Origin: Streptomyces marianii
Lineage (GTDB): Bacteria > Actinomycetota > Actinomycetes > Streptomycetales > Streptomycetaceae
Reading direction: 5' to 3'
Assembly: GCF_005795905.1 (NCBI RefSeq)
Contig: NZ_VAWE01000001.1
Span: 5,507,001-5,571,000 of the forward strand
Length of the DNA stretch: 64,000 nucleotides
Both the position numbers and the translations under genes were made by a program. Within the stretch, counting starts at the first letter, position 1. Each line of letters opens with the position of its first letter. Of this stretch, positions 46,548 through 57,215 are shown in pieces. The notes beneath the pieces were generated by a model. It saw nothing but the letters and a program-made list of their open reading frames with translations. It ran no database searches and was not told the origin of the DNA.

Positions 46548-46852
46548 CCGGTGTGGCCTCGGTGGCCTGGAGCCCCTGGTGGGTCGGCCGTGACCTTGCC
46601 GGGACAAGGATAGGGCTCCGATCGCCCTGCCCCGGATGCTTCACCTGCGTGGCACGATGTGGAGGTTCGGTGAAGCGAACCGATAATCGCAGGCAGATGC
46701 GATTCTCGCAGCGCTTTTTTCACGTCACACCTCGGGTGTTGTGCACTCGTTATGCCTGCGCCCCACTCGTCCCGTCTGTCCCGTCGATCTGATCGGCGCG
46801 CAGGGGGGCTCATACGCTTCAAAAAACCTCCAAAATTGGGCATTCTTCGCAT
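46548..46852. other. Divergent region between tRNA-Arg and the GTPase pair
   Basis: 305 bases, less GC-rich than its surroundings, especially 46700-46720 and 46820-46850 (CAAAAAACCTCCAAAATTGG). It should hold the tRNA promoter (minus) and the promoter of the GTPase operon (plus). No SD is clear before 46853, so a leaderless or short-leader transcript is possible. No gene is seen. Confidence 0.5.
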
Positions 46853-48481
46853 GTGGTGACCATGGAAGTACGGCCTCAGCTCATCGACGCACTCTCCGCC
46901 CTGCGCGACCGAGTCGCAGCCGTGCGTCTTCCACTCCCCATTCCAGGTGCTCCGCGGGCGCGGCAGACGAGAGCCGAGCTGCTCGCGCAGCTCGACGACT
47001 ATCTGGTGCCCCGGCTGAAGGACCCCGACGCGCCGCTGCTCGCGGTCGTCGGCGGTTCGACGGGAGCCGGCAAGTCCACCCTGGTCAACTCCCTTGTCGG
47101 GCGGCGGGTGACAGAGGCGGGGGTGCTGCGGCCGACGACGCGCACGCCCGTGCTCGTCTGCCACCCGGACGATCGCCACTGGTTCGCCGACATGCGCGTA
47201 CTGCCGAACTTCACCCGTGTATGGCTGCCGCAGCAGGACGAGACGGAGCAGTCGGCCGGACCCGTGCGCGGCAGGACGAAGAGCAAGGCCAAGCCCGAGG
47301 AGAGGGCGCTTCGGATCGAGACCGCGGCGTCGCTGCCCCCCGGGCTGGCCCTGCTCGACGCGCCCGACATCGACTCCCTCGTCGTCGAGAACCGGATCAT
47401 GGCCTCCGAGCTGATCTGCGCCGCGGACGTATGGGTCATGGTCACCACGGCCTCCCGGTACGCGGACGCGGTCCCCTGGCATCTGCTCCGCACGGCCAAG
47501 GAGTACGACGCCATGCTCGTGACGGTGCTCGACCGGGTGCCGCACCAGGTGATCAACGAGGTGTCCCGGCAGTACGCGGCCCTGCTCACCAAGGCCGGGC
47601 TCGGGCACGTACCGCGCTTCACGATCCCGGAGCTGCCCGAGTCCGCGGGCGGCGGCCGGGGGCTGCTCCCGGACACCGCCGTCGCCGCGCTCCGCGACTG
47701 GCTGGCGCACCGGGCCCTGGATCCCGCCGCGCGCCAGCAGACGGTCGTCCGTACCGCCGCCGGGGTCATCGACTCGCTGAACGCCAGGATGCCGGCACTC
47801 GCGGGGGCCGTGGCCGCCCAGTACGCGGCCGCAGTGCGCCTCTCCGCCGCGGTCGAGGAGGCGTACGGCGTGGAGACCGAGCGGGTGCGCAAGCAGGTTC
47901 AGCGCGGATCCGTCCTCGCGGGTGACGCGCGCACCCGATGGCGGGGCTGGCCGCGCGACAGTTCGGCCGGCGAGCTCCTCGACGCGCTGGCGGAGAGCCT
48001 GACCGCCCTGCTGCAGTGCGCGGTCGCCGCCGCCGACGAGCGGCTCCAGGAGGCATGGAGGCGCGAACCGGCCGGGCCCGCGCTCGCCCGGCACTCCCGG
48101 GCCGACGGGGAGACGTCCGAGCGCGTCGGCATGGCCGTACGGCGCTGGCGGCGCGTCGTCGAGGAGCTCGCCGAGGAGGAGGTCCGCGCGATGGAACGCT
48201 CCGCCGCGCCCGACTCCGAGACGGTCGCCGCGCTGCTCGCCGCCGCGCTGCTCGGCGGCCGGCGGGCCAGGGCCGCCGGGGAACTGCTGGCGGAGCGGAT
48301 GGGCGCCCAGGGCGCGCTCAGGCTGCGCGACAGGGGCGGGGAGCTGGTGACCACGTACATCGAACGCGTCATGAACGAGGAGCGCGACCGGCGCCTCGCG
48401 CCGCTCGACTCCCTCGAACTGTGCCCGGAGCCGCAGGCCGAGCTGATCGCCGCGCTGTCCGTACTGCAGAAGGAGAGGTGA
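46853..48481 (+). CDS. Dynamin-like/YfjP-type P-loop GTPase, first of a pair
   Basis: 542 residues; GTG 46853 gives an N terminus [16 protein letters not shown] 46862 is possible. The P-loop is [17 protein letters not shown] (near 68), switch-like [13 protein letters not shown]3-like [10 protein letters not shown], and the G4 region [10 protein letters not shown]. The C-terminal half is helical and Ala/Glu-rich, like dynamin-family stalks, with no membrane helix. GTPases of this kind act in membrane remodelling or cell division. Paired dynamin genes (DynA/DynB) stabilise the Streptomyces division septum, but whether these two are that pair or a separate GTPase pair cannot be decided here. Overlaps the next gene (GTGA). 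Confidence 0.85.
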   Translation: MVTMEVRPQLIDALSALRDRVAAVRLPLPIPGAPRARQTRAELLAQLDDYLVPRLKDPDAPLLAVVGGSTGAGKSTLVNSLVGRRVTEAGVLRPTTRTPVLVCHPDDRHWFADMRVLPNFTRVWLPQQDETEQSAGPVRGRTKSKAKPEERALRIETAASLPPGLALLDAPDIDSLVVENRIMASELICAADVWVMVTTASRYADAVPWHLLRTAKEYDAMLVTVLDRVPHQVINEVSRQYAALLTKAGLGHVPRFTIPELPESAGGGRGLLPDTAVAALRDWLAHRALDPAARQQTVVRTAAGVIDSLNARMPALAGAVAAQYAAAVRLSAAVEEAYGVETERVRKQVQRGSVLAGDARTRWRGWPRDSSAGELLDALAESLTALLQCAVAAADERLQEAWRREPAGPALARHSRADGETSERVGMAVRRWRRVVEELAEEEVRAMERSAAPDSETVAALLAAALLGGRRARAAGELLAERMGAQGALRLRDRGGELVTTYIERVMNEERDRRLAPLDSLELCPEPQAELIAALSVLQKER

Positions 48482-50472
48482 CCGCGGTGACGGCAGTCAC
48501 TGGCGAGACCGAGGACCGCCGCTCGGCGGGCGGATCCGGGAGCGGATCCGGGAATGCGTCCGGGGCGCAGAACGAGCCAGGGGCCGGCGATGATGCCGCG
48601 GCCGGGAGCGCGGCCCCGGGGCGTCGCGGCCGCCTCGGCGAGGAAGCCCGTCCCGAGGACGAGCACGCGTCCTCCGGGGGCGGCGAGCGGGTGCAGGACG
48701 ACGGGGCCGAGCGCTCCACGGACCCCGCGTCGCACACCGAGGGGAGGCAAGAGGACGGCCGGGAGGCCGGCGCTCCCGAGGACGGCGACGGCGACCGGTG
48801 GGACGACGGTCTGATCGCCCGCCGGGCCGTCGGCCCGTCCGATCTCGCGGGCGGCTCGCTGGTCGGCGGCGAAGGCCACGTCCCCATCGGCGGCCCGTAC
48901 GCAGCCCCGCTGCGCGGCAGGCTGGACGCGCTCCGTGAACTCGTCGGCCTCTCCCGCACCCGCCTGGACGACAAGGCCCTGGCAGAGGCGGGCCGCGTGC
49001 TCGACGAGGCGGCGGCGCGGCAGCAGTTGTCGGCACGGCACACCGTCGTCGCCATCGCGGGCTCTACCGGCAGCGGGAAGTCGACCCTCTTCAACGCCCT
49101 GGCCGGGGTGCCGATTTCGGAGACCGGGCTGCGCCGGCCGACGACGTCCGCACCGATCTCGCTCAGCTGGTCCGAAGGGGCCGCCGGGCTTCTCGACCGG
49201 CTCGCCATCCCGCCCCGGCTGCGTCGCAGGCCGCTCGCGGGCGGCAGCGGCGACGAGGGGCTGCAGGGCCTCGTCCTGGTGGATCTTCCCGACCACGACT
49301 CGGCGATGACGGTGCACCGGGAGCAGGTGGACCGGGTCCTCAAGCTCGTCGACGCGGTCATCTGGGTCGTCGACCCGGAGAAGTACGCGGACGCAGCACT
49401 CCACGAGCGCTATCTGCGGCCGCTCGCGGGGCACGCCGAGATCACCTTCGTCGTCCTTAACCAGATCGACCGGCTGCCGGGCGATGCCGCCGACCAGGTG
49501 CTGGACGACCTGCGCAGGCTGCTCGACGAGGACGGGATGGCGGTCGGTGAGCACGGCGAGCCGGGCGCCACCGTCCTCGCGCTCTCGGCTCTCACCGGTG
49601 AGGGCGTCGGCGAGCTGCGGGAACTGCTCGGCCGACTCGTCCAGGAGAAGTCCGCCGCGGCCCGCCGCGTCTCCGCCGACATCGACGCGGCGGCCGGCCG
49701 GCTGCGGTCCATGTACGTCGCCGACGGGCGGCCGGGTCTCAGCGAGCGAGCCCGGGACGACTTCACGGCCCGGCTGGCGAACGCGGTCGGCGCCACCGCC
49801 GTCGGCGAGGAGGCCGAACGCCGGTGGCGCAGGAACGCCGGGAGGGCCTGCGGGACGCCGTGGCTGCGGCTGTGGCGCTGGTACGAACGCGTGCGCATGC
49901 CCGGTGGGGGGCTGCCCGAGCCCAAGCAGCCGGCGGAGGAGGAGCTCACGGCCCGTCAGCGCGTCGAGCAGGCGGTACGGACGGTGGCCGACGACGCTGC
50001 TCACGGACTGCCGGCCCCGTGGGCGCAGGCGGTGCGCGAGGCGGCGGTGCGCGGTGCGGAGGGACTTCCGGAGGAGCTCGACGACCTGGCCGCCGAACTG
50101 GGCACGCCCAGCGGCCGTCTGCCGCGTCCGGCGTGGTGGCCTGCGGCGGTGTTCGTTCAGGTGTGCATGACGCTGCTGCAGGTCTTCGGCGGGCTGTGGC
50201 TGGTGGGACAGATCATCGGGGTGCTGGAGCCGGGGCTGCTCCCTCCGGTGCTGGTGATGCTCGCCGGGATCATCGGCGGGCCCCTCGTGGAGTGGGCGTG
50301 TGCGGCGGCAGCGAAGGGGCCCGCGCGACGGTACGGACAGGACGCGGAACGGCGCATGCGGGAAGCGGCGGCGGCGTGCGGCAGGGCGAAGGTGCTGGAT
50401 CCGATCGCCGCGGAACTGCTCCGCTACCGGGAGGTGCGGGAGCAGTACGGGGCGGTGTCGTTCAGACGCTGA
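48478..50472 (+). CDS. YfjP-type GTPase with membrane-anchored C terminus, second of a pair
   Basis: 664 residues from GTG 48478 (alternative GTG 48487), overlapping the stop of its partner. The first 125 residues are low complexity (Gly/Ser/Glu/Asp). The GTPase domain has [18 protein letters not shown] (near 197), [15 protein letters not shown]3 [12 protein letters not shown]4 LNQIDRLPG and the SALTGEG G5-like motif. Two hydrophobic helices near 560-605 ([45 protein letters not shown]) anchor it to the membrane. The overlap and similar P-loops suggest the two gene products work as a hetero-oligomer. Function in septation or membrane stability is inferred. Confidence 0.86.
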   Translation: MTAVTAVTGETEDRRSAGGSGSGSGNASGAQNEPGAGDDAAAGSAAPGRRGRLGEEARPEDEHASSGGGERVQDDGAERSTDPASHTEGRQEDGREAGAPEDGDGDRWDDGLIARRAVGPSDLAGGSLVGGEGHVPIGGPYAAPLRGRLDALRELVGLSRTRLDDKALAEAGRVLDEAAARQQLSARHTVVAIAGSTGSGKSTLFNALAGVPISETGLRRPTTSAPISLSWSEGAAGLLDRLAIPPRLRRRPLAGGSGDEGLQGLVLVDLPDHDSAMTVHREQVDRVLKLVDAVIWVVDPEKYADAALHERYLRPLAGHAEITFVVLNQIDRLPGDAADQVLDDLRRLLDEDGMAVGEHGEPGATVLALSALTGEGVGELRELLGRLVQEKSAAARRVSADIDAAAGRLRSMYVADGRPGLSERARDDFTARLANAVGATAVGEEAERRWRRNAGRACGTPWLRLWRWYERVRMPGGGLPEPKQPAEEELTARQRVEQAVRTVADDAAHGLPAPWAQAVREAAVRGAEGLPEELDDLAAELGTPSGRLPRPAWWPAAVFVQVCMTLLQVFGGLWLVGQIIGVLEPGLLPPVLVMLAGIIGGPLVEWACAAAAKGPARRYGQDAERRMREAAAACGRAKVLDPIAAELLRYREVREQYGAVSFRR

Positions 50473-50670
50473 GCGGGGCCTGGGCCGTCGTGTGCGGCGT
50501 GCCGCGCGGCGGCGGACGCCGCTTCCCGAGACGGGGCGGCGTACCGGTGGCAGTCCGCGCGTGGGCCGGCGCAAGCGGTTCCGGAGCGAACGGGAGAAGG
50601 CCGGGACGGCTGGGGAAAGGCCGTCGGACCGCCGTTCGGGAGCACCCCGTCACCCGGGAGGGCGGCGGGG

Positions 50671-50697
50671 TTTTCCACAGTCGTGTCCGTGTCCACA
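50671..50697. promoter_or_regulatory. Two DnaA-box-like sequences upstream of the SSB paralogue
   Basis: TTTTCCACA (50671-50679) and GTGTCCACA (50689-50697) each differ by one base from the Streptomyces DnaA box TTGTCCACA. They are 18 bases apart and about 95 bases before the SSB start. The rest of 50473-50790 shows no gene. Confidence 0.35.
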
Positions 50698-50790
50698 GGC
50701 GTCAGCGGGAATGCGCCCGGCGGCGCAGCATGGATCCGTCGGCGCAGCGGCGCGGACTCCGGAAGCGGACAACGAGGCAGGGGGATCGTC

Positions 50791-51594
50791 ATGAGTGACG
50801 TGATGGTGACGCTGGTGGGGAATGTCGCGACGGCCGTGGAATACCGGGAGTCGGCGGCCGGGGGCAGGGCTCGCTTCCGGTTCGCCGTGCCCTCGCGGCG
50901 GTGGGACCGGCAGCGGGACGGCTGGACCGACGGGCCCACGGGCTTCTACACGGTGTGGGCCTGGCGTGCGCTGGGCGCCAATCTCGCGGCGTCGGTCGCG
51001 GTGGGCGAACCGCTCGTCGTGCACGGGCGTCTGAGGGTGCGCGAGGAGGAGTGGGAGGGCAAGCTCAGGACGTCGGTCGACGTCGACGCCGTGGCGGCCG
51101 GGCACGACCTGACGCGAGGGACGTCGGCATTCCGCCGTGTGACGAGAACGGAAAGACAGCCGACGGGCCGTCAATCGGCAGCGGCAGGCGCCATGGCCCC
51201 GCCGCCTGCCATGCCGTCAGGGGTACCGCTGCCAGCGACAGCTCCGACAGCTCCGACAGCTCCGACGGCTGCGACGGCTGCGACGGCACCGGCGAACTCG
51301 ACTTTGCCCGGGCCCTCGGCGGTCCCGGCCGTGGTTGCTCAGCGCGCCTCGGCCGCCCTGCCGGCGTCTCCGACGGCACCGGGCGAGGCGGACCCGTTCT
51401 GCGCGGGCTCGCCCGGGTCGGCGGGCCGGGCTCGCGGCCGGTCCCGTGCCGCTTCGGCGACGGCGGCGGTGACCGGGGGCATGCGGAGCGCCGAGGCGGC
51501 CGGGAGCCTTCCTGCATCAGCTCGTTCCGGCCCGGCGCGTACTCCGGGATCCACGCCCGGAGCCCGCAGCGCGGCTGAGGTCGGTGTCCCCTGA
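50791..51594 (+). CDS. Single-stranded DNA-binding protein paralogue
   Basis: 267 residues from ATG 50791. The first 110 form an OB fold: VMVTLVGNVATAVEYRESAAGGRARFRFAVPSRRWDR, FYTVWAWRALGANLAASVAVGEPLVVHGRLRVREEEWEGK, TSVDVDAVAAGHDLTRG. The tail of about 150 residues is Ala/Pro/Thr/Ser-rich and includes a 9-bp repeat tract. It lacks the acidic DDEIPF-type SSB C-terminal tip, so partner recruitment should differ from the main SSB. Streptomyces encode a second SSB expressed during development; this is probably a member of that group. DnaA-box-like sites lie upstream. Confidence 0.85.
   Translation: MSDVMVTLVGNVATAVEYRESAAGGRARFRFAVPSRRWDRQRDGWTDGPTGFYTVWAWRALGANLAASVAVGEPLVVHGRLRVREEEWEGKLRTSVDVDAVAAGHDLTRGTSAFRRVTRTERQPTGRQSAAAGAMAPPPAMPSGVPLPATAPTAPTAPTAATAATAPANSTLPGPSAVPAVVAQRASAALPASPTAPGEADPFCAGSPGSAGRARGRSRAASATAAVTGGMRSAEAAGSLPASARSGPARTPGSTPGARSAAEVGVP
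51241..51285 (+). repeat. 9-bp coding tandem repeat in the SSB paralogue tail
   Basis: Five 9-base units, three GCTCCGAC(A/G) and two GCTGCGACG, encode Ala-Pro-Thr and then Ala-Ala-Thr repeats. Unit changes keep the frame, so length variation between strains would be tolerated. Confidence 0.8.
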
Positions 51595-51653
51595 CCGCCC
51601 TGAGCTGGAGCTGTGGAGATTTGTCGATAGTCGAACGGGGACGCGCCACCGGC

Positions 51654-51682
51654 GATAACGATTCCGATTCGGAATGGTTATC
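51654..51682. promoter_or_regulatory. 29-bp AT-rich inverted repeat upstream of the surface protein gene
   Basis: GATAACGATTCCG-ATT-CGGAATGGTTATC, 12 of 13 pairs matching, in a locally AT-rich patch. It is 134 bases before the GTG of the thioester surface protein and 60 bases after the SSB stop. It has the symmetry of an operator; a terminator for the SSB gene is possible but there is no GC-rich stem. Confidence 0.5.
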
Positions 51683-51815
51683 TGACGGTATGACGGGGGA
51701 GCGGGTCGCACCACGTCCTTAGGATTCCTCAGAACTCACGGGGCACTTGAGTCTGCCGGCGAGGCAATCCCCCCACGCACCCCACGCGAAAGGGCCTCGC
51801 CCGAAGGGGAATTCT

Positions 51816-53216
51816 GTGTTTACTGCGCTCTCTGTACGCGGGCGGGGCGCCGCCCGGCTCGCCGTGACGGCCCTGGTGTCCGCTGTGTTCGCGGCGGGCG
51901 CCTTGGCCTCCGCCGGACCGGCCGTCGCCGAGGACATCCCCGAGCACCAGGGTGGTGTGTCCGCGACGCTGGACGGCCTGACCACCTTCGACCGAGCCGT
52001 CCTGCACGACGGCGGACAGCGACACGAACTGCCTGCCGGGCTGTTCGAGATGACCGTCGACGGTGGGGGCAGACTCAAGACCTACTGCATCGACGTACAC
52101 AACCCGACCCAGGAACAGGCGAAGTACCTGGAGACCCCCTGGGACCAGACGTCGCTCGGAGCCAACAGCGGTGCCGGGAAAATCCGGTGGATCCTGCAGC
52201 ACTCCTATCCGCAGGTCGACGACCTCACGGCACTGGCCGAACGGGCGGGCACGGGGCCGCTCACCGAGCGGACCGCGGCAGCCGGCACACAGGTGGCGAT
52301 CTGGCGGTACTCGGACGGCGCCGAGGTCGAGGCGCTCGATCCTGCGGCGGAACAACTCGCCGACTGGCTCGAGAAGAAGGCCGAGAACGTCGAGGAGCCC
52401 CGTGCCTCGCTGAGCCTGGAGCCGAACGCGGTCTCGGGGAAGGCCGGCGGGCGGCTCGGGCCCATCACGGTCCGCACCGACGCCGACCGCGTGAGCGTGA
52501 CACCGCCCGCGGACTCCGCGGCCAGCGGCGTCATCGTGACGGATGAAGCCGGCAAGCCCGTCACCACCGCGGTCGACGGCAGCAGGCTCTACTTCGACGT
52601 GCCGGCGGGTGCTACCGACGGCACGGCCGCTCTGAGCCTGCAGGCCACCACCAACGTGCCGGTGGGGCGGGCGTTCTCCGGGGTGACCAAGAGCCAGACG
52701 CAGATCCTGGCCGGCTCCAGCCGTTCCACCGTGTCCGCGACGGCCACCGGCACCTGGGCCACGAAGGGCCCGATACCCGCGCTCACCGCGAAGAAGAACT
52801 GCGCCGGGAGCGGTATCGACGTCACCGCCACCAACAAGGGCGACGAGAAGTTCACCTTCGAGCTGCTGGGGCTCAAGCACGCGATAGCACCCGGTGAGTC
52901 CCGCACGGTGACGGTTCCCGTCCCGGAGGACCGGGCCTACGACTTCACGATCACGGGGCCGGGCGGGTTCTCGAAGAACTTCAAGGGCGTGCTGGACTGC
53001 AGGACCACCGGCAGCGCAGGTCCCGTCACGGACGAGCCGGAGCCTCGGCCCAGCGCGGCCTCGGCCGGCGGCACGGCCGTCGACGAGAACCTGGCGGCGA
53101 CCGGCGCCTCCGGCGCCACCCCGATCATCGCGGGCGTGGCCATCGGCTTCGTGGTCATCGGCGGCGCCGCGGTCCTCTTCGTACGCAGGAAGAAGGCGCC
53201 CTCCACGGAGGACTGA
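51816..53216 (+). CDS. Thioester-domain (Cys-Gln) surface protein with LAxTG sortase signal
   Basis: 466 residues from GTG 51816, with GAAGGGGA seven bases upstream. A signal peptide (LAVTALVSAVFAAGALASAG to AVAED) is followed by a TIE-type thioester domain. The reactive Cys is in KTYCIDVHNPTQEQ (about 91) and the partner Gln in AAGTQVAIWRYSDG (about 159), which form an internal thioester able to bind host or surface nucleophiles covalently. Ig-like strands follow. The C terminus has the sorting signal NLAATGAS (LAxTG, used by class E sortases), a hydrophobic helix (IIAGVAIGFVVIGGAAVLFV) and a basic tail RRKK. It should be covalently linked to the cell wall. No sortase gene is adjacent. Confidence 0.92.
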   Translation: MFTALSVRGRGAARLAVTALVSAVFAAGALASAGPAVAEDIPEHQGGVSATLDGLTTFDRAVLHDGGQRHELPAGLFEMTVDGGGRLKTYCIDVHNPTQEQAKYLETPWDQTSLGANSGAGKIRWILQHSYPQVDDLTALAERAGTGPLTERTAAAGTQVAIWRYSDGAEVEALDPAAEQLADWLEKKAENVEEPRASLSLEPNAVSGKAGGRLGPITVRTDADRVSVTPPADSAASGVIVTDEAGKPVTTAVDGSRLYFDVPAGATDGTAALSLQATTNVPVGRAFSGVTKSQTQILAGSSRSTVSATATGTWATKGPIPALTAKKNCAGSGIDVTATNKGDEKFTFELLGLKHAIAPGESRTVTVPVPEDRAYDFTITGPGGFSKNFKGVLDCRTTGSAGPVTDEPEPRPSAASAGGTAVDENLAATGASGATPIIAGVAIGFVVIGGAAVLFVRRKKAPSTED

Positions 53217-53471
53217 GCGACCGGCGTCACGCCCGACGGCCCGACGGCCCTGAGGCCCCGACGGCCCGAGTACCCCCGGCTTCGGGGCCGTGCCCTTCCG
53301 TGACGAGGGCAGGGCACTCCCCGCCGGTCGTCTGCGAGGACTCGGGGCCGTCGGGCACCCGGAGCGGTCCCGGCCCGGGTGGCTGCCCGGCTCCGGTGGG
53401 GGCCGCTCGCCGTATGCCCCGGACCAGTACGCTGCCCAGCGGGGGTGAGGGCACTGGAGTCGCTCGGATCC

Positions 53472-53639
53472 ATGATCACTTTGCTGGTGTGGGGCGGAGT
53501 CGCCATCGCGCTTCTGGCCGGCGCGGCCGCAGCGGTTCTGACCGTCAGGTGGCGACGGCGGACGATCGCCGAACTGAGGAGCGAGCAGCTCGCCGCCGAT
53601 GGGCGGCGATCCTCAGGGCGCTCCGACGCCACCAGCTGA
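53472..53639 (+). CDS. Possible small single-helix membrane protein
   Basis: 55 codons from ATG 53472. The sequence MITLLVWGGVAIALLAGAAA then AVLTVRWRRRTIAEL has one clear membrane helix followed by a basic stop-transfer and a short charged tail. The size and N-out/C-in pattern are plausible for a small bitopic protein. There is no strong RBS and no recognised family. It stands alone between the surface protein and ettA. It could be a chance frame. Confidence 0.4.
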   Translation: MITLLVWGGVAIALLAGAAAAVLTVRWRRRTIAELRSEQLAADGRRSSGRSDATS

Positions 53640-53997
53640 CACCGACAGCACCGGCTACCGGTGACCACTCCCGGCACGGATCCGACCCGAGCGCCGCACT
53701 CTCCGCGTACACGGGGGTGGCTGGTGGATGCGGTCTGGATCACCGTGCAGCCGCCGGGCGGATGAGCCACGTCGTCGAGACCGCACCGGCCGGGTACTCG
53801 CCCTTGCCGGGGACCGGCTGAGGCGGTGCCGGGGGCTCGTTGGCGGTCGATGGCGACGATCGGTGATGGACCGACCACGCGGATGCTCGGCGAAGAGGCA
53901 GGTCAGAGGCGCTTGGCCGGACGGGTTTCGTTCCCGGGGTGGCGGTCAGGCAAGATGGGGTGTATCTGCCCACTCACTGATTGCCGGACGGTTCCTC
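53640..53997. other. Upstream region of ettA, no recognisable gene
   Basis: About 360 bases. CAAGAT at 53951-53956 followed by GGGG may be the -10 of the ettA promoter, with the start codon 42 bases on. Frames in the rest are short and Arg/Pro-rich. Confidence 0.45.
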
Positions 53998-55662
<1,665 letters not shown>

Positions 55663-55674
55663 GGCAGGCAGCAA

Positions 55675-56106
55675 GTGGCTCGGCACATCTACAGCTGTCC
55701 CCTGCGCTGGTCGGACATGGACGCCTTCGGGCATGTCAACAACGTGGTCTTCCTCCGCTACCTGGAGGAGGCCCGCATCGACTTCATGTTCCGGCTGGCG
55801 CCGGGGAACGGCTCCCCGTCGTTCTCCGGAGGGTCCGTCGTGGCCCGTCATGAGATCGACTACGTACGACCGCTCGTGCACCGCCACGAACCGGTGACCG
55901 TGGAGTCCTGGGTGACTAAGGTCGGCGCGGCGTCGCTCACGATCGCCTACGAGATCAAGGACCCGGACCAGGTGTACGTCCGGGCCTCGACCGTCGTCGT
56001 CCCGTACGACCTGGCGGCCGGGCGTCCGCGCCGTATCACCGCCGAGGAGAAGTCCTTCCTCCAGGAGTACCTGGACGAAGACGTGAAGGACGCGCTCGCG
56101 GCATGA
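55675..56106 (+). CDS. Acyl-CoA thioesterase (4HBT hotdog fold, YbgC-like)
   Basis: 143 residues from GTG 55675, 12 bases after ettA. The N terminus CPLRWSDMDAFGHVNNVVFLRYLEEAR is the 4-hydroxybenzoyl-CoA thioesterase signature with the catalytic Asp (DMDAFGHVNN). The rest (HEIDYVRPLVHRHEPVTVESWVTKVGAASLTIAYEI) completes the hotdog fold. It should hydrolyse short- or medium-chain acyl-CoAs in the cytoplasm. Its stop overlaps the next start (ATGA), so it forms an operon with the following unknown protein and perhaps with ettA. Confidence 0.9.
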   Translation: MARHIYSCPLRWSDMDAFGHVNNVVFLRYLEEARIDFMFRLAPGNGSPSFSGGSVVARHEIDYVRPLVHRHEPVTVESWVTKVGAASLTIAYEIKDPDQVYVRASTVVVPYDLAAGRPRRITAEEKSFLQEYLDEDVKDALAA

Positions 56107-56771
56107 CCGCGCCCGTGCAGACCCTGCGGCTGGCCGATGCCCGGGAGGCGGCGGACCTCGCCGCCTTCCTCGGCCGGCTGATCCACTACGACCGGGCCGC
56201 CGCCGTGCGGCTGCAGGCCGGCGGGGGAGCGCTGGCCGTGTTCGGCCGGCCGCCGTCGTTCGAGGTCCTCGCGATCCGGACGGCGCGGCTGGCGGAGCCG
56301 GTCGAGCTGGACACGACCGTGTCCGCGGGTGAGCTGCTGGAGTCCGTCGAGGGCTCGGCCCTCGCCGTACCGGCCGCCGTCACGGGTCCGCCCTGGGCCG
56401 GGGTACTGCCTCCCCGCGGGGGCTGGCGAGAGCTTCCGGGGCTGCCCGAAGTCGACCGGATGCGGGGCGCGGTGGCCGCCGCGGTCGCCGAATTCCGTTC
56501 ACGGGACGAGGCGTTGCCCGTGGAGCGGCGCACCCGCGCCGAGCGCGACAGGATCGGCCGCGAGATCTGGTCCCGGACCCTCGACGAGACGGGCCTGCCG
56601 CTGCGGGCCGTGCACGCCGCCCAGTCCCTGGGCTTCCTGCGCCCCACCCCGGACGGTGTTCCGGGCGCCGCGCTCCTGGCCTCCGGTGGCTGGCTCCGGC
56701 TGCGCACGCCGTTCGGCTCGGTCGCGGTACGCAGGGCGGGGCTCGGTGCGCTGAACGTCACCCCCGCCTGA
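56103..56771 (+). CDS. Conserved hypothetical protein, partner of the thioesterase
   Basis: 222 residues; ATG overlaps the thioesterase stop, so translation is coupled. The sequence is Ala/Leu/Arg-rich: DAREAADLAAFLGRLIHYDRAAAVRLQ, VFGRPPSFEVLAIRTARL, LPEVDRMRGAVAAAVAEFRSRDEAL and WLRLRTPFGSVAVRRAGLGAL. There is no signal peptide, membrane helix or known catalytic motif. It reads as a soluble, mostly helical protein. The tight coupling suggests it helps the thioesterase or shares its pathway, but no function is recognised. Confidence 0.78.
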   Translation: MTAPVQTLRLADAREAADLAAFLGRLIHYDRAAAVRLQAGGGALAVFGRPPSFEVLAIRTARLAEPVELDTTVSAGELLESVEGSALAVPAAVTGPPWAGVLPPRGGWRELPGLPEVDRMRGAVAAAVAEFRSRDEALPVERRTRAERDRIGREIWSRTLDETGLPLRAVHAAQSLGFLRPTPDGVPGAALLASGGWLRLRTPFGSVAVRRAGLGALNVTPA

Positions 56772-57215
56772 CCCCGGGTAACGTCCCGCCCGGTTCCGGG
56801 CCACGCCCCGCCTCCTGACCCCGGGCCACGCCCCGAACCGCCTCGGGCGACGGCTCGGCCCGGCCCTTGGCCCGGACCTTGCCCCGGCCCGCTCCCCGCG
56901 CACGCGTCCGTGGTTCTTCGTCCCGTCCGGCACGTGTCGGCCGTTCCGCCTCGGGTCCCGGTCGTCTGCCTGCTCCGGCAGTGATCCGTCGTCCCGTCCG
57001 GCACTCGTCGCGCATCCCGTCTCGGACCAGGCTCCGTGTCCCGCCCCACATCGGCAGGGTCGTGGCGGCCCGGTCGGTGTCGCGGATCCTCAAGGATGCG
57101 GCGATCGGCTCGGCGTTTCGGCGTTGGTCCGGCCGATCGACCACCCGGCCAGGCTCGGCTGCGTGCCCGCTCCGTCGTCCCGCGCCGGGACCCGGTTCGC
57201 TCCCGTGCGCACCGC
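56772..57215. other. Intergenic region between convergent genes, no recognisable gene
   Basis: 444 bases with short repeats of CCGGGCCACGCCCCG (56798-56812 and 56821-56835) and scattered CGTCCCGTCCGGCAC copies (56920 and 56992 areas). Frames through it are Arg/Pro-rich with no domain. It may act as a termination zone between the thioesterase operon and the FtsX-like gene. Confidence 0.5.
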
